NCBI GenBank assembly: GCA_963680875.1
Contig: OY804579.1
Location: 80,713,095-80,777,094, forward strand
Reading direction: 5' to 3'
DNA: 64,000 nucleotides
DNA from: Bathymodiolus brooksi
Lineage: Eukaryota; Mollusca; Bivalvia; Mytilida; Modiolidae
Of this stretch, positions 9,667-22,500 are shown one piece after another. The translations under genes were made by a program, and so were the position numbers. Each line of letters opens with the position of its first letter. Within the stretch, counting starts at the first letter, position 1. The notes under the pieces were generated by a model. The model was not told the origin of the DNA and did no database searches. It saw nothing but the letters and a program-made list of their open reading frames with translations.

Positions 9667-10819
9667 TGTAAAGAATAGGGTTTAAGGCATAGGAGATAAT
9701 ATTGTTTGTATGTATGCATATATGGCACTTTTATTTATTCTTGTTACTCTGGCACATTTTCACTTTGTTCTGGTTGTTGATACCGTGCCGTATTCCGGTG
9801 CCTTGAGTAACTGTCGCGACTGTGATGTGATTGAATGAACACTATTCTTGTTTCAGGTATCGTGATCGCGAATATTTATTGTATGTAAATTGTTGTTATA
9901 TTATATGGGAAATATGTAGTTAGGACAGAGTTCGTTCTCATTGTTTGACCAAAAAGAGGGCTACGACAACTTCCCAATGTTTTGTTCTCCTTATGAACCT
10001 TTTGTCACATTCTCTTACCTTTTTCATTGATTCATGCTAGGTTTATATATTGTACTTGGGCTTGGTTTCGATAAGGGTAAGCTTTATTAAGCCCGTTTTT
10101 CCATTTCATCTTGACATGACAAACTATGTTTATACTTTCCGCCATGTGTATCCTGTGTGTAATTTAATGCGCATGTGTGTTATCTCACACTTTATGTGGC
10201 CCGGTTTGCGGCCCTGTTAACGGATATAATTACCGTGGGAACTTCCGTAAGAACGGACCAATCAACGACGACGATTCACGCCACAGCCAAAAGTGTGGAG
10301 TCTGCGTAGATATAAAAGGGCATCGTCTGCACGCCACAGAAGCGACCCCCCAACAATCATAGACGGCAGAGAACATACCAGACAGCAACTACTATTGACA
10401 CCATAGAACGACCAGTTTAAACCAAGAGACGTTAAATCCGTAACCAGGATATCCGTACATTACCAGTACGTTTTCATTTTATTTACACGTATTTCGACTT
10501 GACCTAGATGTTTTATTACGATTTTACTACGCATTTACGACGACCGACCATTCCATAGGGGGGACCTCATATTTATTATTATCGCTCACGGGGAAGTTAT
10601 ATTATTGTTGTACTTGAATATATTATTACAATTGAACATAATAAATTGCTTTGTTTAAGAACCTATATAACTGTTGTCATAATAAACTGTTATCCTTTGG
10701 ATAAAACCAGTGCCTTAGACCAGCCATGCTACCAATGGTGTAAACTACTACCAAGTTATATAGAGTGAGTTTGTTAACCAAAACTCACACACCGTACACC
10801 GAGTCCCCTAGGTTCAACA
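9667..10819 (+). repeat. 3' LTR
   Basis: 1,153 bp, same ends as the 5' LTR. Differences are scattered single-base changes plus a small indel in a G run near 9,958. It carries the TATA element at 10,311-10,320. Confidence 0.95.
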
Positions 10820-10823
10820 ATGT
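10820..10823. repeat. Target-site duplication of the Gypsy element (right)
   Basis: ATGT, matching 2,496-2,499. Confidence 0.9.
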
Positions 10824-10954
10824 CTTCAATTTAACAGCTAAGAACCCGAGGTTAAGTAGCTTCTGTGTTAGCAGCGGTTTTCTATGAAGCAAATTACACT
10901 TGAAAAATAGTTTAAAAATAAAGACATAGAAGTTACCGGGTTTGTAACTAGATT

Positions 10955-11190
10955 AACACGACGGGTGCCACTAGTGGAGCAGGAACCGCTTACCCTTCCG
11001 GAGCACCTGAGTTAACGCCCGATTTTTAATGGGGTTCGTGTTACTCGATCTTTTATTTTATATGTATGTTTTGTAGATCGTTGTTTGTCCTTTTGTACAG
11101 TTTTCCCCCATTGTGTTGTCTGTTCGATATACGGATTCTGATTGCCCCTTTGGTATCTTCAAACTCTTCTTTGATTTAGTGTAACCGATG
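10955..11190 (+). repeat. Repeat family B copy
   Basis: Near full length, direct orientation. With the inverted copy at 2,265-2,465 it brackets the Gypsy insertion; the pair is also present in copy 2 at 34,530-34,735 and 34,895-35,125. Confidence 0.7.
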
Positions 11191-12455
11191 CGTTTCTGGA
11201 ATAGCCTTAATCATGTACATTCATAGTCAACTAATGAATGAGTTTTAAACAGCATTGACAGGCAAATACTGTGAACGTGAACGAAATAATAAACAGGAAA
11301 ATAATCAAAATAAGCAAATTGTAATTGCTTCCATCCATCATTTGCACATACAACTGCTAGAACAGAGAATAATTGTATATTTCAGCTATTTGCTACCATG
11401 AGACACGAAAAAAAAGTTTGTTTTCGGTGAAAATGTACATTGGTCCGAACACACATTATGTGCTGTGAACTATGAAGTTGTTTAAAAAGTTATCATCATG
11501 AATACATGATACGACTGAAAATTGCTCACTTGACACAAGGACATATATACAGCCACTACTTGACATTAAACAAAATTTACAATTCATTGATAAATTCCTA
11601 AGAGATGAAAAAATCCGTCTTTGTTATATTGTTGATGCCAGCAACCATAATATGTAGATAGCTATAGACCATAGAATTACGGATATCACCCGTTTGTAAA
11701 CGTGAAGAATTCCAACTCTAACAGAGGTCAGGCCATTTAATAAAAGAAAACTAGATATTAAAAAAAAATTACGACCGATTACTGGACAATTGAACTAAAA
11801 GGTATACATTTTATTTAGTTGGTAAGCTTCTGACATTTTTTTGTGATGTCCAATGATGCACCTGCCAAGTTTTCGTTTTATTAAATATGCTAATTATTCT
11901 GTGCGGACCTGCAATGTCATGGTCGCTCCACAATGGAAGTCGAATATTTCTGGGGACGTCACAATAGTATGGTTTAGTGAAGTATGATCGTCTGCTCTCC
12001 AATAAATTATACGGCGGAGATACTATTAGGTAGGTCTCCATCCATAAATACCGCAAAGGTCAAGCGAACACCGTACACGAAAAAATGAACCGATTTGTTT
12101 ACATTTTTGCCAAAAAATACATAAGAAGCCTTGTCTTTATTATATAACAGTGACACTATTTTTTCCATATTGACCCTATATTTTATTCATTGAACGTCTA
12201 GTGCCTGTGGTCTGGTCGAATTTGGCGTTCAAAGGTCACTTCATGTGAGAAACAGGCTACTGGACCAGGGTTATTAAAAGATTCGCCTTATTCGATCTCT
12301 TATAAAGTTTATATTTCGATACCAAGATCTTGTCGAAATATATTCCGTCTCTGCAGAAAAGATTATAAACGATGGATTTTCACATAGTGAAAATGTATAA
12401 AGATATTTTTCTATCAATGTGTGACGTAAAAGTGTCTTTGACATTTACTTCACTG
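11190..12455. other. Intergenic, no supported gene
   Basis: Aligned with 35,125-36,450. A minus-strand frame at 11,811-12,056 is similar in the two copies for about 70 codons (YYCDVPRNI, LPLWSDHDIAG), but a one-base indel then shifts it and I see no convincing splice sites. I do not call it a gene. Confidence 0.4.
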
Positions 12456-12742
12456 AGTTTGGTGCTGTTTTGACAACTGTTTTACCTGTTTTGTTCAAGT
12501 ATTGTTATAAATACTGTTATAGTGACAGCCGGAAACTTTGAACCGTAATGAAAGCGGGAGGTTTGGCGCTTTAAAATCTGATTCAACCCACCATTTCTTT
12601 TGAAATGCCTGTACCAAGTCAGGGTCATTACGGTTTTCACAGTTTTTCGGTTGTTGACTGATTTTGTCTGTTTATATAATTATGAGTTTTGACTTTCCCT
12701 TTGTAAGATTGCTCGGAGTTCGGTAATTTTGTTATTACCCTT
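12455..12742 (+). repeat. Repeat family C copy
   Basis: Family C runs from about GTTTTGACAACTGTTTTACC to a conserved 3' end around GGAGTTCGGTAATTTTGTTA. It resembles a repeat I recall from mussel genomes. It occurs six times here. Confidence 0.65.
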
Positions 12743-12759
12743 ATTCCTGTTTACATCAG

Positions 12760-13245
12760 AAACGACAGGTTACTTAATTGTTCTAGAGCCATTCACTATG
12801 CCCACGCGATACGAATCAAAATTTAATAATATATTAATAATGAGAGATATTGCCAAATACTTCAAAGGCAATGAAGTCTTTAATATTCGATTCCTGGTCT
12901 AAGTAAAAAATTACCGGAAGTTCCAAAACTAAAATCGAAGTACTGTGACCGAATAGTCACGAAGTAGATTACGCAGTATGAAATCGATAGTAATACCCAT
13001 CTTCTCGGGAAACAGCCATCTGCACAGTGGTCATGTTTCCAATTTTGACATTTCTATTTCCTAACCAGAGACTTACAATCATTACGTATAGAATCGAATA
13101 TTTGTTATTCCCCATGGACTGCATTGATATCAATTTCTCTGTCATCATTTCATCAGATAACTACGACTGGGTCAATACCTCTGCTGGTCCCCGAGAGTAT
13201 CATCCGCCCAGTAGTCAGTGCTTCGGCACTGACATGGTTTATTAG
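12760..13245 (+). pseudogene. Putative plus-strand exon pair, degraded in copy 1
   Basis: After a TTTACATCAG acceptor, a phase-1 frame reads TTGYLIVLEPFTMPTRYES and on to FNIRFLV before a stop. A second acceptor (TTTCCTAACCAG) precedes TIITYRIEYLLFPMDCIDIN. The copy-2 version (36,756-37,183) is better preserved. No domain recognised. Confidence 0.25.
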
Positions 13246-13292
13246 ATATATTTATTACTGAAAGTTACAGTTCCTAAATAATGTGATTATTA

Positions 13293-13445
13293 ATAAAACT
13301 AAGGTTCTCCTTCCTCAGGCATACGTGATCTTAGCCGATTATTATTTGGCTTTCCAATCTTTCGATTTTGTCCGTACCTGATGAAGGTTATTCCAGAAAC
13401 GTGTTGTGCGCACTAAATTTGATATCTATGTTTTAATAATTCAGA
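13293..13445 (+). repeat. Repeat family D copy
   Basis: Family D starts at AAAACTAAGGTTCTCC, contains GTACCTGATGAAGGTTATTC and ends near GCGCACTAA. It resembles a repeat abundant in mussel sequence. Here it is single-unit, unlike 22,203-22,450 and 49,299-49,655. Confidence 0.65.
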
Positions 13446-13611
13446 CTTATTTACAGAGTTTAGAAGCCGTGAAGGAGCTTCATCACATTTTTAACCTTTT
13501 AGAACTTCCCAGAAATTATTAGCTTTATTAGCAGTGTTAATCTTGAAATTTGTTTAATTTAGCCGCACTTTCCTTTTTCTTGATCGCCTCTTAAACTTTA
13601 AATTTACGACG

Positions 13612-13720
13612 GGGTTAGGGTTATGGTTATGGTGTTTAACGCCACTTTCAACAATATTTCAGTTATATCGTGGAGGTAAGTTTTATTGGTGAAGGAAACC
13701 GAAGTACCTGGAGAAAACCA
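13612..13720 (-). mobile_element. SINE, 3' half only
   Basis: Central and 3' domain without the tRNA head. Equivalent copy at 37,606-37,710. Confidence 0.7.
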
Positions 13721-13739
13721 ATGAAGCATACGAAGTTAA

Positions 13740-14260
13740 TACACATTCGATAAGCATTGCCCAGTTTCGCTATCATAATTCCGTGTTTTATCGTGAATTC
13801 TTTTCAAACGATTTATTTTCTTTCTTTGATTAATTTATCAATTTCCTTGTCTCAAAAACTTCAAAATTTCACCTTTCTAAATTTCCCAAATAACGTCTCA
13901 AACAGCCTCGTTGATGGCATTTTTCCATATTGACCAGGCTAAATTTACATCAGAAGTATTCTGGTTATTAAATTTAACCTTCTCAAACTTGTTTTTTATG
14001 CATTCCTGAAACATAGGCCAATCGGTTTCCTCGTTTATTTTCCATTAAAACTTGGGGTAGCATTTACTACCCTTTTGTTTTCCTTATGTATATGACCTAT
14101 ATTGAAAACGATTTGTTTAATGACATGGTCACTATGAATATCGAATAATTCACCCTTGTCGATAATAACACGTTTTACACCTTTACAAATGTCCTTTGAT
14201 AACAATACATAATTGATAGCAGACATTTGATAATTAAGGATGCGCATAAAGAACCCATTA
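13740..14260 (-). pseudogene. LINE endonuclease fragment
   Basis: On the minus strand, MSAINYVLLSKDICKGVKRV, then FDIHSDHVIKQIVFN, matches the end of an APE-type endonuclease of non-LTR elements (the SDH motif is the catalytic His region). Stops and indels follow. Copy 2 keeps a longer frame at 37,816-38,348, including DWPMFQECIKNKFEKVKF. Confidence 0.65.
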
Positions 14261-14261
14261 C

Positions 14262-14515
14262 AATAAGGGGCATTGGTGGCCGTGATCGTATGGTAGTGGG
14301 ATTTACAACTACCTATGCAATCAGTGCCTATCACCACTGATGTTGTGAGTTCGAATCTCTATCATGGCGAGGTGTACAACATTATGTGATAAAGTTTGTC
14401 AGTAACTTGCGACAGGTCGGTGGTTTTCTCCTGGTCGTCCGGTTTCCTTCACCACTAAAACTGACCGCCACGATATAACGGAACTATTGCTGAAAGTGGC
14501 GTTAAACACCATTAA
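14262..14515 (+). mobile_element. SINE, near full length
   Basis: Head with GAGTTCGAATCTC at the B-box position; ends GTTAAACACCATT. Equivalent copy at 38,258-38,505. Confidence 0.8.
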
Positions 14516-15510
14516 ATAAATTAGTATTGATTGTTTGTGTTATACCGATAATTTGCAAGAATAATATGTGGTCTTCATAAACAACATTCCTCTCTTCGTT
14601 CAGATTCAACGCCCAATATGACCACCACATGACATAGTGGTTTCTGATAAGATGATGAATGAAAACAATCTTGGAAACCAGGAAAGGGAGTGGGTCGGGT
14701 AACTGAAAACATGACACTCTTTCTTTTGGCCTACTATGGACAAAATGCAGACTAAGTTTGATTTCGCGCAGTTTAATCCTACGCATTGTTGAAAAATGAG
14801 CTCAGAATGTAGAATGTTCATTTCCATGCTTTCATACTCCTTTCATTTGACCAATTCTTTTCATAAATGTTACAAAGTTAATATGCACAAGATTCAAACA
14901 AAGCTTCATTTTTGGGATGTTGGCCTCGCATGTTGTTTGAAAATACGCCTATGACTACCAAAGTATGAATCTATGAAAGTTGATTAAAATCATGGTTGTC
15001 ATTTTTTAAGGAAAGGTTTTCAACAGTAAAACTTCATTGTAGTGATTAAACATCACATTGATTCAGTTGTGAAAAGTAAAAGGGAACACCTATTTGTATA
15101 CTAGGTGAGCGATTCAGGCTCCTGGAAGCCTATGTTTGTTTTCTATAAGGTTGATTAATTCAGTTCAACAATTCACAACAAATGTAAGACTTTATGCACA
15201 AATGAGGGAAGAATAAGATAAATGTGACAGCGACTTTCACTGCCACTGAACAAGAATAGTAAATAAGGATTGGGACGATAACAAATAGCAGTTTGTAGCA
15301 GCTACAATGTACCTCTATTTCAAAATCTACAAAAGTGGTCTTTAGCGTACAATAGTCGAGGCACTCTCAATACCCTATGGTGCTGTGCATCTTTTTGGAC
15401 TCAACCACGGGGACTGTCCACATCTGCTCAACCACATGTATAAATAGGAACATCGTATATATTTCTATTGTGATATTGCTCATAAAACTTGAAATTGAAG
15501 TGTCATACTT
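14516..15510. other. Intergenic, no supported gene
   Basis: Aligned with 38,506-39,495. A minus-strand frame near 14,600-14,830 is partly conserved in copy 2 but many differences change residues and Cys positions, and no exon structure fits. Confidence 0.4.
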
Positions 15511-15514
15511 TTTA

Positions 15515-15597
15515 ATACTCCCGTTTCCTCCAACAATAAAACTGACCGCCACGATAGAGCTGAAATATTGGTGAAAGAGGCGTTAAGCACCAGCCAC
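15515..15597 (+). mobile_element. SINE, 3' end only
   Basis: Last ~80 bp of the SINE, ending GGCGTTAAGCACCA. Equivalent at 39,496-39,575. Confidence 0.65.
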
Positions 15598-15779
15598 CTC
15601 ATACTTTTAAATTGTGCTAATAAAAAACTATAATAAACAATCAGTCCGTGGCATTGCCAATTGAATACGAAGGGAAAATAATATTTTTATTACACTACGA
15701 TAGGAAAACATTTTTGTTCGCTTTATGTATTTTGCTGTTAAATGACCAGTGTTTCTCCTTGTACCAATGTTTCCAGACA

Positions 15780-16650
15780 ATAACAAATTAATTTATTTTC
15801 TTGCATCGAAGCAAAGTATTACATTGTATGTTCCAGCTATTTCACAATATAATCGAATGGACTGCCCTTTATATAATATTTATAGGCAACAACTTGTTGA
15901 TTCCATTAATGAACTTAACATAGAATTTACTATTCAAACCACTCTTTATGGAAGTGAAACCTCTGATTATGATCAGAATGTAAAACCTTTGCGTGCAGTA
16001 CATTCCTTTATTAAGCGGAGCAAACGATTTGATAATAATATAGTAATATAAATTTAATTTTTTTTTAAACATTTTAAACTATAACAGTATTCTCACATAT
16101 GATGAACCATGATTGCAAATATCGGTACTATTCCTCTCACATGACTAAATTAAATGAACTTATTGATATTCTATTTATAATTTATTTTGTTTTATAAATA
16201 TATACATGTATATATAATGTCATCAATCTCATATTTACACTATGATTACCTACTGCATGCTAATAAAAAATTTCTGAAATGAATTAAGTATTTAAATTAA
16301 ATTGAGAGGTAATAAATTAGCAACATCGTACACTGATAGCACTTTTAGATAGCAACTAAGTGTATTAAAAAAAGGAGATCTCATATCAGCCAAATTGTCG
16401 ATAAAATCTAATCAATGTTAATTACTTATCAATAACTAAATATATGAGATTTCTGACTACTATTGTATACTCGAGTTATTTCCCCTTGAGTATGAAATTC
16501 TATATTGTGTATTGTAAATATTAACTGCATGCATTGTTGATTGTTGCTGTTGCCTTGTGTATGGAGAGGATTTATATAGGCTATTGTCTGCTATCCAATC
16601 CATTTAATTTATTTATGAGTAAAATATGCTTAAATTAATATAGTCGAATG
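15780..16650 (+). mobile_element. 5'-truncated LINE, copy 1 only
   Basis: Absent from the aligned position in copy 2 (about 39,762-39,785). The frame at 15,780-16,051 ends LYGSETSDYDQN...AVHSFIKRSKRF, a pattern typical of the C-terminus of jockey-like reverse transcriptases. The remaining 600 bp would be 3' untranslated sequence. It inserted after the duplication. Confidence 0.6.
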
Positions 16651-16881
16651 GTAATTATCCTATAGTGAAAACAACATACTTATTCCATTGTATATATTTG
16701 TTTTTATTGAAAAGGTTAAAATGTACTTTTGGTGTATTGAAATATAAATTTATTAGTTTTTAGTTTAAAAATGTTAAACATATCTTTATAATTCGACTAT
16801 CATATAAGTACTATTTTTTTTATGTAAAACAGTCTTATAAATCTGGATAAAACAATTCCTATCAGTATTTTTGATAGTTTC

Positions 16882-17100
16882 GTCACCGAATATGGTACTG
16901 CTTTGACAACTATTTTACCTATTTTATTCCTGTATTTAAATACGGTTATAGTGACAGCCGGAACCTTTGAACCGTAATGAGAGCGGGAGGTTTGGAGCTT
17001 TAAAATCTGTTGACTGATTTTGTCTGTTTATATAATTATGAGTTTTGACTTTCCCTTTGTAAGATTGTTCGGAGTTCGGTAATTTTGTTATTACCCTTAT
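16882..17100 (+). repeat. Repeat family C copy, copy 1 only
   Basis: Inserted between TTGATAGTTT and TGTTGTAGTAAG; copy 2 at about 40,025-40,045 lacks it. It ends at the canonical TTGTTATTACCCTTAT. Confidence 0.65.
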
Positions 17101-17332
17101 TGTTGTAGTAAGTCGATACTTATAAACTAATCTTTCAATAGTAATAATTTTTGCATATTAATGATCATAAAACAACACATTTCTGAAATCATGGAATTTT
17201 CTTCACACAAATAGTAGAACATATGCTTAGGAAAACAGCGAGGTAAGTTGAATATATGTGTAATTTTCTGGTATGTATTTAAAATGTCCATGCTAAAAGT
17301 GTTCTATAAAGTGTTGACATTTAAGAGTTATT

Positions 17333-17338
17333 TTTATT
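17333..17338 (-). terminator. Polyadenylation signal of receptor copy 1
   Basis: AATAAA on the minus strand about 117 bp after the stop codon. The aligned signal in copy 2 is at 40,276-40,281. Confidence 0.5.
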
Positions 17339-17454
17339 AGTTCCAAATTAATTAATTTACCATAATATACAAAATGTTTATGATATATCTGTACAAAACA
17401 ACTGAAGAATATTGAAGCCATAAACACTATGGCCCCAACAAGCTATTGTCAATG

Positions 17455-17679
17455 TTAATCAATTTGTTCTATTTGGACCTCGTCATATATATCATGAGAT
17501 AATTCTTCCATGGCAACAATGTCGTGAGGTTCATCACAGACTTCTACATCACCATTCTGAAAAGGGTTCACTTCACCATCATTGTGTCGATGATGATGAA
17601 CATCGACATGTGCTAATGGTGCAGCGTGTTGGTTAATGGCGGGCTGTTTGGAGGAATGTTTTTGAATCGTTGACTTGAT
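17455..17679 (-). CDS. Receptor copy 1 exon 9: cytoplasmic tail
   Basis: 74 residues then TAA. The membrane-proximal part is basic ([12 protein letters not shown]), the middle is His-rich, and the last 20 residues, [17 protein letters not shown], are nearly identical to copy 2 although the middle is not. The Tyr sits in an acidic context that could be a phosphorylation and SH2-binding site. The acceptor AG conserved in copy 2 is AA here; the next AG three bases on keeps the frame and drops one Lys. Confidence 0.75.
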   Translation of the reverse strand: MKSTIQKHSSKQPAINQHAAPLAHVDVHHHRHNDGEVNPFQNGDVEVCDEPHDIVAMEELSHDIYDEVQIEQID

Positions 17680-19523
17680 CTTTTGAAATCAAATATAATA
17701 AAAAGTGACTTAATTGCACTATTATTAGTTCAGAAGAAAGTGTCATTGCATAATTACGATTTCCAACTCGAGTACTTGAGATTTTTCAGCATATACATTG
17801 GATTATCCGATAAACTTTGGTTAATAACATACACGAAAAGATATTATGGTTCGATTGTAATGATGAATTTGCCAACCATATACATTTTCCTTTTGGCCAT
17901 TGGATTTACGGCTTCTGATTACTCCTTTGGTTTCTTCAAACTGTTCTACTACAGTATTCCCACTGCATACATAATTGTTCCAATATACATTCGGAACCTT
18001 CAGTGTACTCGATACAACATTATGTGATAAAGTTTGTCAGTGACTTGCGGCAGGTCGGTGGTTTTCTCAGGTTTCCTTCACCAATAAAACTGACCGCCAC
18101 AATATAACTGAAATATTGTTGAAAGTGGCGTTAAACTAACCCTTCGGAACATTTCCCTATGTGACTAGATACATTGAATGCATCGGATATACACACGAAG
18201 ACTTAAACGAAGGTGTCATTCATATAAGCTTTCACGTTTGTAGAAAGTGAAATTAAAAATCGACATACAATTAAGAGTTTTGAAAATATTATCTAGTGTT
18301 CCACTCACGAAACCCGTTGTGCATAGCGACGACACCGTTTTGCAATAATATGGCGGTGAGTTTTGTAAATAATCATGAAATAAATTGTCATAAATTCACT
18401 AAATAAAAATATTATGGAATAAAATAACACAGAACAAAAAGGGGGTTATGAATATTTGTTATTTAGTATAGTTACCTTAATATGGCAATAACCTACCACG
18501 ACTACAATGCATAGCATCAGTAATACGACATTTACAATTATAATCACTACTGCAAAGAAAAAAAATAAAGACATAATTAGCATAAACTTACAAAATGTAC
18601 AATACCATAATACAAGAGGTACAAAATCATCCCCTACCCCCAGTTTGTCTGTGACTTGAGGCAGACTGGGGGTTTTCTCAGTGTACTCTGGTTTCCTCCG
18701 CCAATAAAATTGACCGCAACAATACAACTGAAATATTGTTGAAAGTGGGTTAAACACCATATAACCCTAAATCACGTTTAGTAATCACTTCAACAAGGCG
18801 CCATACAAAAAATATGTAGTTTTTACTTGCTCCTAACTATTACAACGAGATTCGTTGTTCTTCCTATAATAGTGGGCGTTTATGTTTATGACATTTGTCA
18901 AGTTAAACTTAGAGATATATCTGGTACAAATTGATCAGAATTTATTCACCATGTTTTGTTTGATTTATTCCATTTAGAGTTCTAAGTGGTACTAATAAAG
19001 TCAATCAATCAGATTATTAGTATTTCATTATTATATAAGGGTTATGGTGTTTAACGCCACTTTCAACAATATTTTAGTTATATCGTGGCGGTAAGTTTTA
19101 TTGCTGGAGGAAACCGGAGCACTGATTGCACAGGTAGTTGTAAATCCAACTACCATGCGATCACGACCACGATAGCCTCTATTATATAGGTAAAACACAC
19201 AATACTATAACAACAAAAACACCAAGCAAGTTCTCTGAATATCATGTCCTATCATGAGACACACTATCTTCAATATAAAGAACATTCCTCTGAAAGAGTT
19301 CGAATTGTCTGCTACACATAAAATAAAATGAGTTATCATCCCAGATATTAAATTCTACATTCATTGTTGTTTTTCATCTTCAGTCATCTTTGTTTTCTTG
19401 TCAATATGTCAATTGTTTTCAGCTATAAAGTCCCAAATATCGTTTAAGTCTAGACTTCTAACCATTAACCATTAATCAGTATTGACAAGATATGTTTGGC
19501 AGAGGAGTAGGATTGGACAAGAC

Positions 19524-19559
<36 letters not shown>

Positions 19560-22500
19560 GGGGGAATATTTTAGGAGTGGACTGCAAAGTAAATCCAACT
19601 ACCATACGACCACGACCACGATAGCCTCTATTATATAGGTAAAACACACAATACTATAACAACAAAAACACAAAACAAGTTCTCTGAATATCATGTCCTA
19701 TCATGAGACACACTATCTTCAATATAAAGAACATTCCTCTGAAAGAGTTTGAATTGTCTGCTACACATAACATAATATTAGTTATATAGGCTTTAGACAG
19801 GTAATACAAGCTCATATAACCTGTCTGTGGAGGAACAAGTTTTCAAAACTATCGAGAAAAAAAAAAAAAAAAGGAATTGTTCCCTTATTATACCATTGTC
19901 TGATTGGACAATAATTTATTTTGCTTCCATGCTAGCAAATTCAGCTTTTTCTCCAATTTGTGCTCTCAAAAGTAGTTGCCCCCTTACCCACGGCTCCAAT
20001 GCCACTGTTTGTGTGTCTGGTCCATGTACACTCGTTATTTCATTAAGCTTATCTTTGATGTACCCTTATATACCTGGTTTACTGTTTTTAGCATTTGTGG
20101 TTTGTCGTATACTAGCATCGTTGTCAATAGTAACTGTCAACGTAGTCAAACCTGATTCTGGAATAGAATGAAAGTAAAAAATACTACACTAGCAGAACAG
20201 TTCCAAAATCTAATCTAAAAATCGTAGTCCTAGCACATGACCACTCGCCTTCCTTGCTTGGAATAAACACTTCAAATAAAATGGGCGGAGTTGGGCTAGT
20301 TTTATGTGCCCAAACCTCCTAAAACCATGAGTGTATGACCATATACTTTAACTGATTTATGGAAGTACTTGTATTTGCATGCACAATAAACGTTTCATTA
20401 TACAACTGAATATGTATGTGTCCAAGACGCATCCAACTTCCAACTGATTTTGCATAGACAAAAACACACGGCGGATACATGAATATATTTTTACCTTTTC
20501 GACTAACCTGGTCTTATTGTATTCGTTTATCATTTTTGCTTAGACTGCTCTCTGGTTCATTCTCTATTGACTTTATGCATTTTACTTTAAGTTTGACAGT
20601 TCTACTGTATTTGTTTTGGCATTCCCGATTTGACCAATCTTTTGTTCTTTCTCCTATAGCTATTACTTTTGTAATAGACCCAAGAAATCCACATTGAGTG
20701 ATGCCGAATGTTCACTCATGTTGGCCGATACAATAAAGTAAAAAGCAAAAATACCATACAGTCAGAAAAGTTCCCAAATCTAATCGGAAAATCTTATAAA
20801 CAGAGGCAAAGTCGATAGCACTAACACACATATATATATGACCGCCCAATAAGATACCTTTCTTTATATTTAGAAAACTGATAAGACAACTTCATACTTT
20901 AGATTCATTTTTTTGGGGTGATGCTAATAGGATTAAGAGTTCAAATGATGCAAGCGTTTTGGTGATGATATACTATTGACAATAGTATAATCTCCTATTG
21001 TCATTATATATGCTTCTGTTAAACATTCAAATGATACTGCTTACTCTTCGCGAGCACCTGGATTTACCCCCTGTTTCTTGGTGGGGTCCATCTTGCTCAT
21101 CTTTTTAGTTTTCTGTGTTGTGTTTATTTATCTTGTTTGTCTTATTTCTGTGTTTTACGGCCGCTGTTGCCTGTGTCGCAAGTTCGTCCATTATTGATTG
21201 CCCCTTGGGTTTTTTCTAACGTTTATTTAAGCGTGTTAGTGAAGATATACTATTGTCATAATATGCTATAACAGCAATTGCACAACTATATTTGTTCAAA
21301 CTTTCACGAAGTATAATATTATTCGTCATGAACTTCACTTGGAAACGAAAGTAGACACAAGGATCATGCACTTTATTCATACTGTTTATGTAGAAACATT
21401 GTCTTCATTATGTTTGTTTAGAGAATTGAATCAAAGTGTTTTGTTGTTCATTTTTATTAAAAAGTGAAGAAGATGAAAAGATGAAACAAAGTCACTATTT
21501 TAAGCAATGAAACATCAATACCACTGTGGTACCCATATTTTGAAATAAGTTATTACCTGTTAACTGGCATAGAAAAGGTAACCGTTCTGAACAGTTTTTA
21601 TTTTCATACTCATAATAATGACGTGACCATGACACAGCAGTACAGAGACGGTGGCTACTTTCTGAAAATGAAATAGAATCAACACTATGGTATTAATTTA
21701 TACAACAACCACTGAAAGGTTAGCGTTATGGTGTTGAAGGCCACTTTCAATAATATTTCAGCTATATGGTGGAGGAAACCGGAGTATCCGTAGAAAACCA
21801 CCGTCCTGCCGCAAGTCACTGACAAACTTGATCACATAATGCTATATCGAGTACACCTCGCCTGATCGGGATTCGAACTCAAACTACAGCAGGATATTCT
21901 CGAATTAACAGATCAATCTCAAGTTGATTTTCAACCTGTGCAATTTATTTATTAGTACATTGATAAATTGTAACTGACTTGTCTGTGAATTTGTGTATTA
22001 TGATTATTATCGTTGGAAGCGTGTTGTGTCCTTAACTCAACCGTGCGACACAGAAATAAATATTGCCCGAGACCTCTCGCGATACGTTACACGATCTTTA
22101 CACATGCATAACGGATATTATTATTATTAAAAAGAAATAATACTTGCATAGCCGATTTCATGGACATCTAGAACAGTAAATAATACAATTACAATGTACT
22201 ATCAAAACTAAGGTTCTCCTCACTCAGACATATGTGACCTTAACTGATATTGGCTATCCTGTTTATACCTTTATATTGTTTGGGTTTCCAATATTTAGAT
22301 CTTGAGCGTACCTGCTGAAGGTTATTCCAGAAACGTACCTGATGAAGGTTATTCCAGAAACGTACCTGATGAAGGTTATTCTGAGCGTACCTGATGAAGG
22401 TTATTCCAGAAACGTGTCGTGTGCACTAAGTTGTATATTTACGTTTTAATTACCAAAACCAGAACATTAACATGTGATATATAAGAGATAATTATGTTTT

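Larger units (their letters stand above)
2500..10819 (+). mobile_element. Gypsy/Ty3-type LTR retrotransposon with extra zinc-finger ORF
   Basis: An 8,320-bp element bounded by two long terminal repeats that begin TGTAA and end AACA. The order is LTR, primer site, gag, CCHC, protease start, reverse transcriptase, RNase H, integrase, zinc-finger ORF, purine tract, LTR. Having the integrase after RNase H places it in the Ty3/Gypsy group. It is not autonomous: gag and pol carry several frame changes, and most of protease plus the N-terminus of reverse transcriptase are deleted. The LTRs differ at roughly two dozen positions in 1,153 (counted by eye), so it is fairly young. The empty allele in duplication copy 2 shows it arrived after the duplication. 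Confidence 0.96.

Noticed and set aside
11811..12056. Conserved frame with YYCDVPRNIRLPLW
   Set aside because: A one-base indel between copies shifts it and no good splice pair surrounds it.
14262..14360. Functional tRNA gene in the SINE head
   Set aside because: The B box is good but the cloverleaf arms do not pair, and the sequence continues into the SINE body.
19827..20171. Plus-strand 114-codon frame with hydrophobic segments
   Set aside because: Antisense shadow of the stalk exon region; no acceptor or donor in that orientation.
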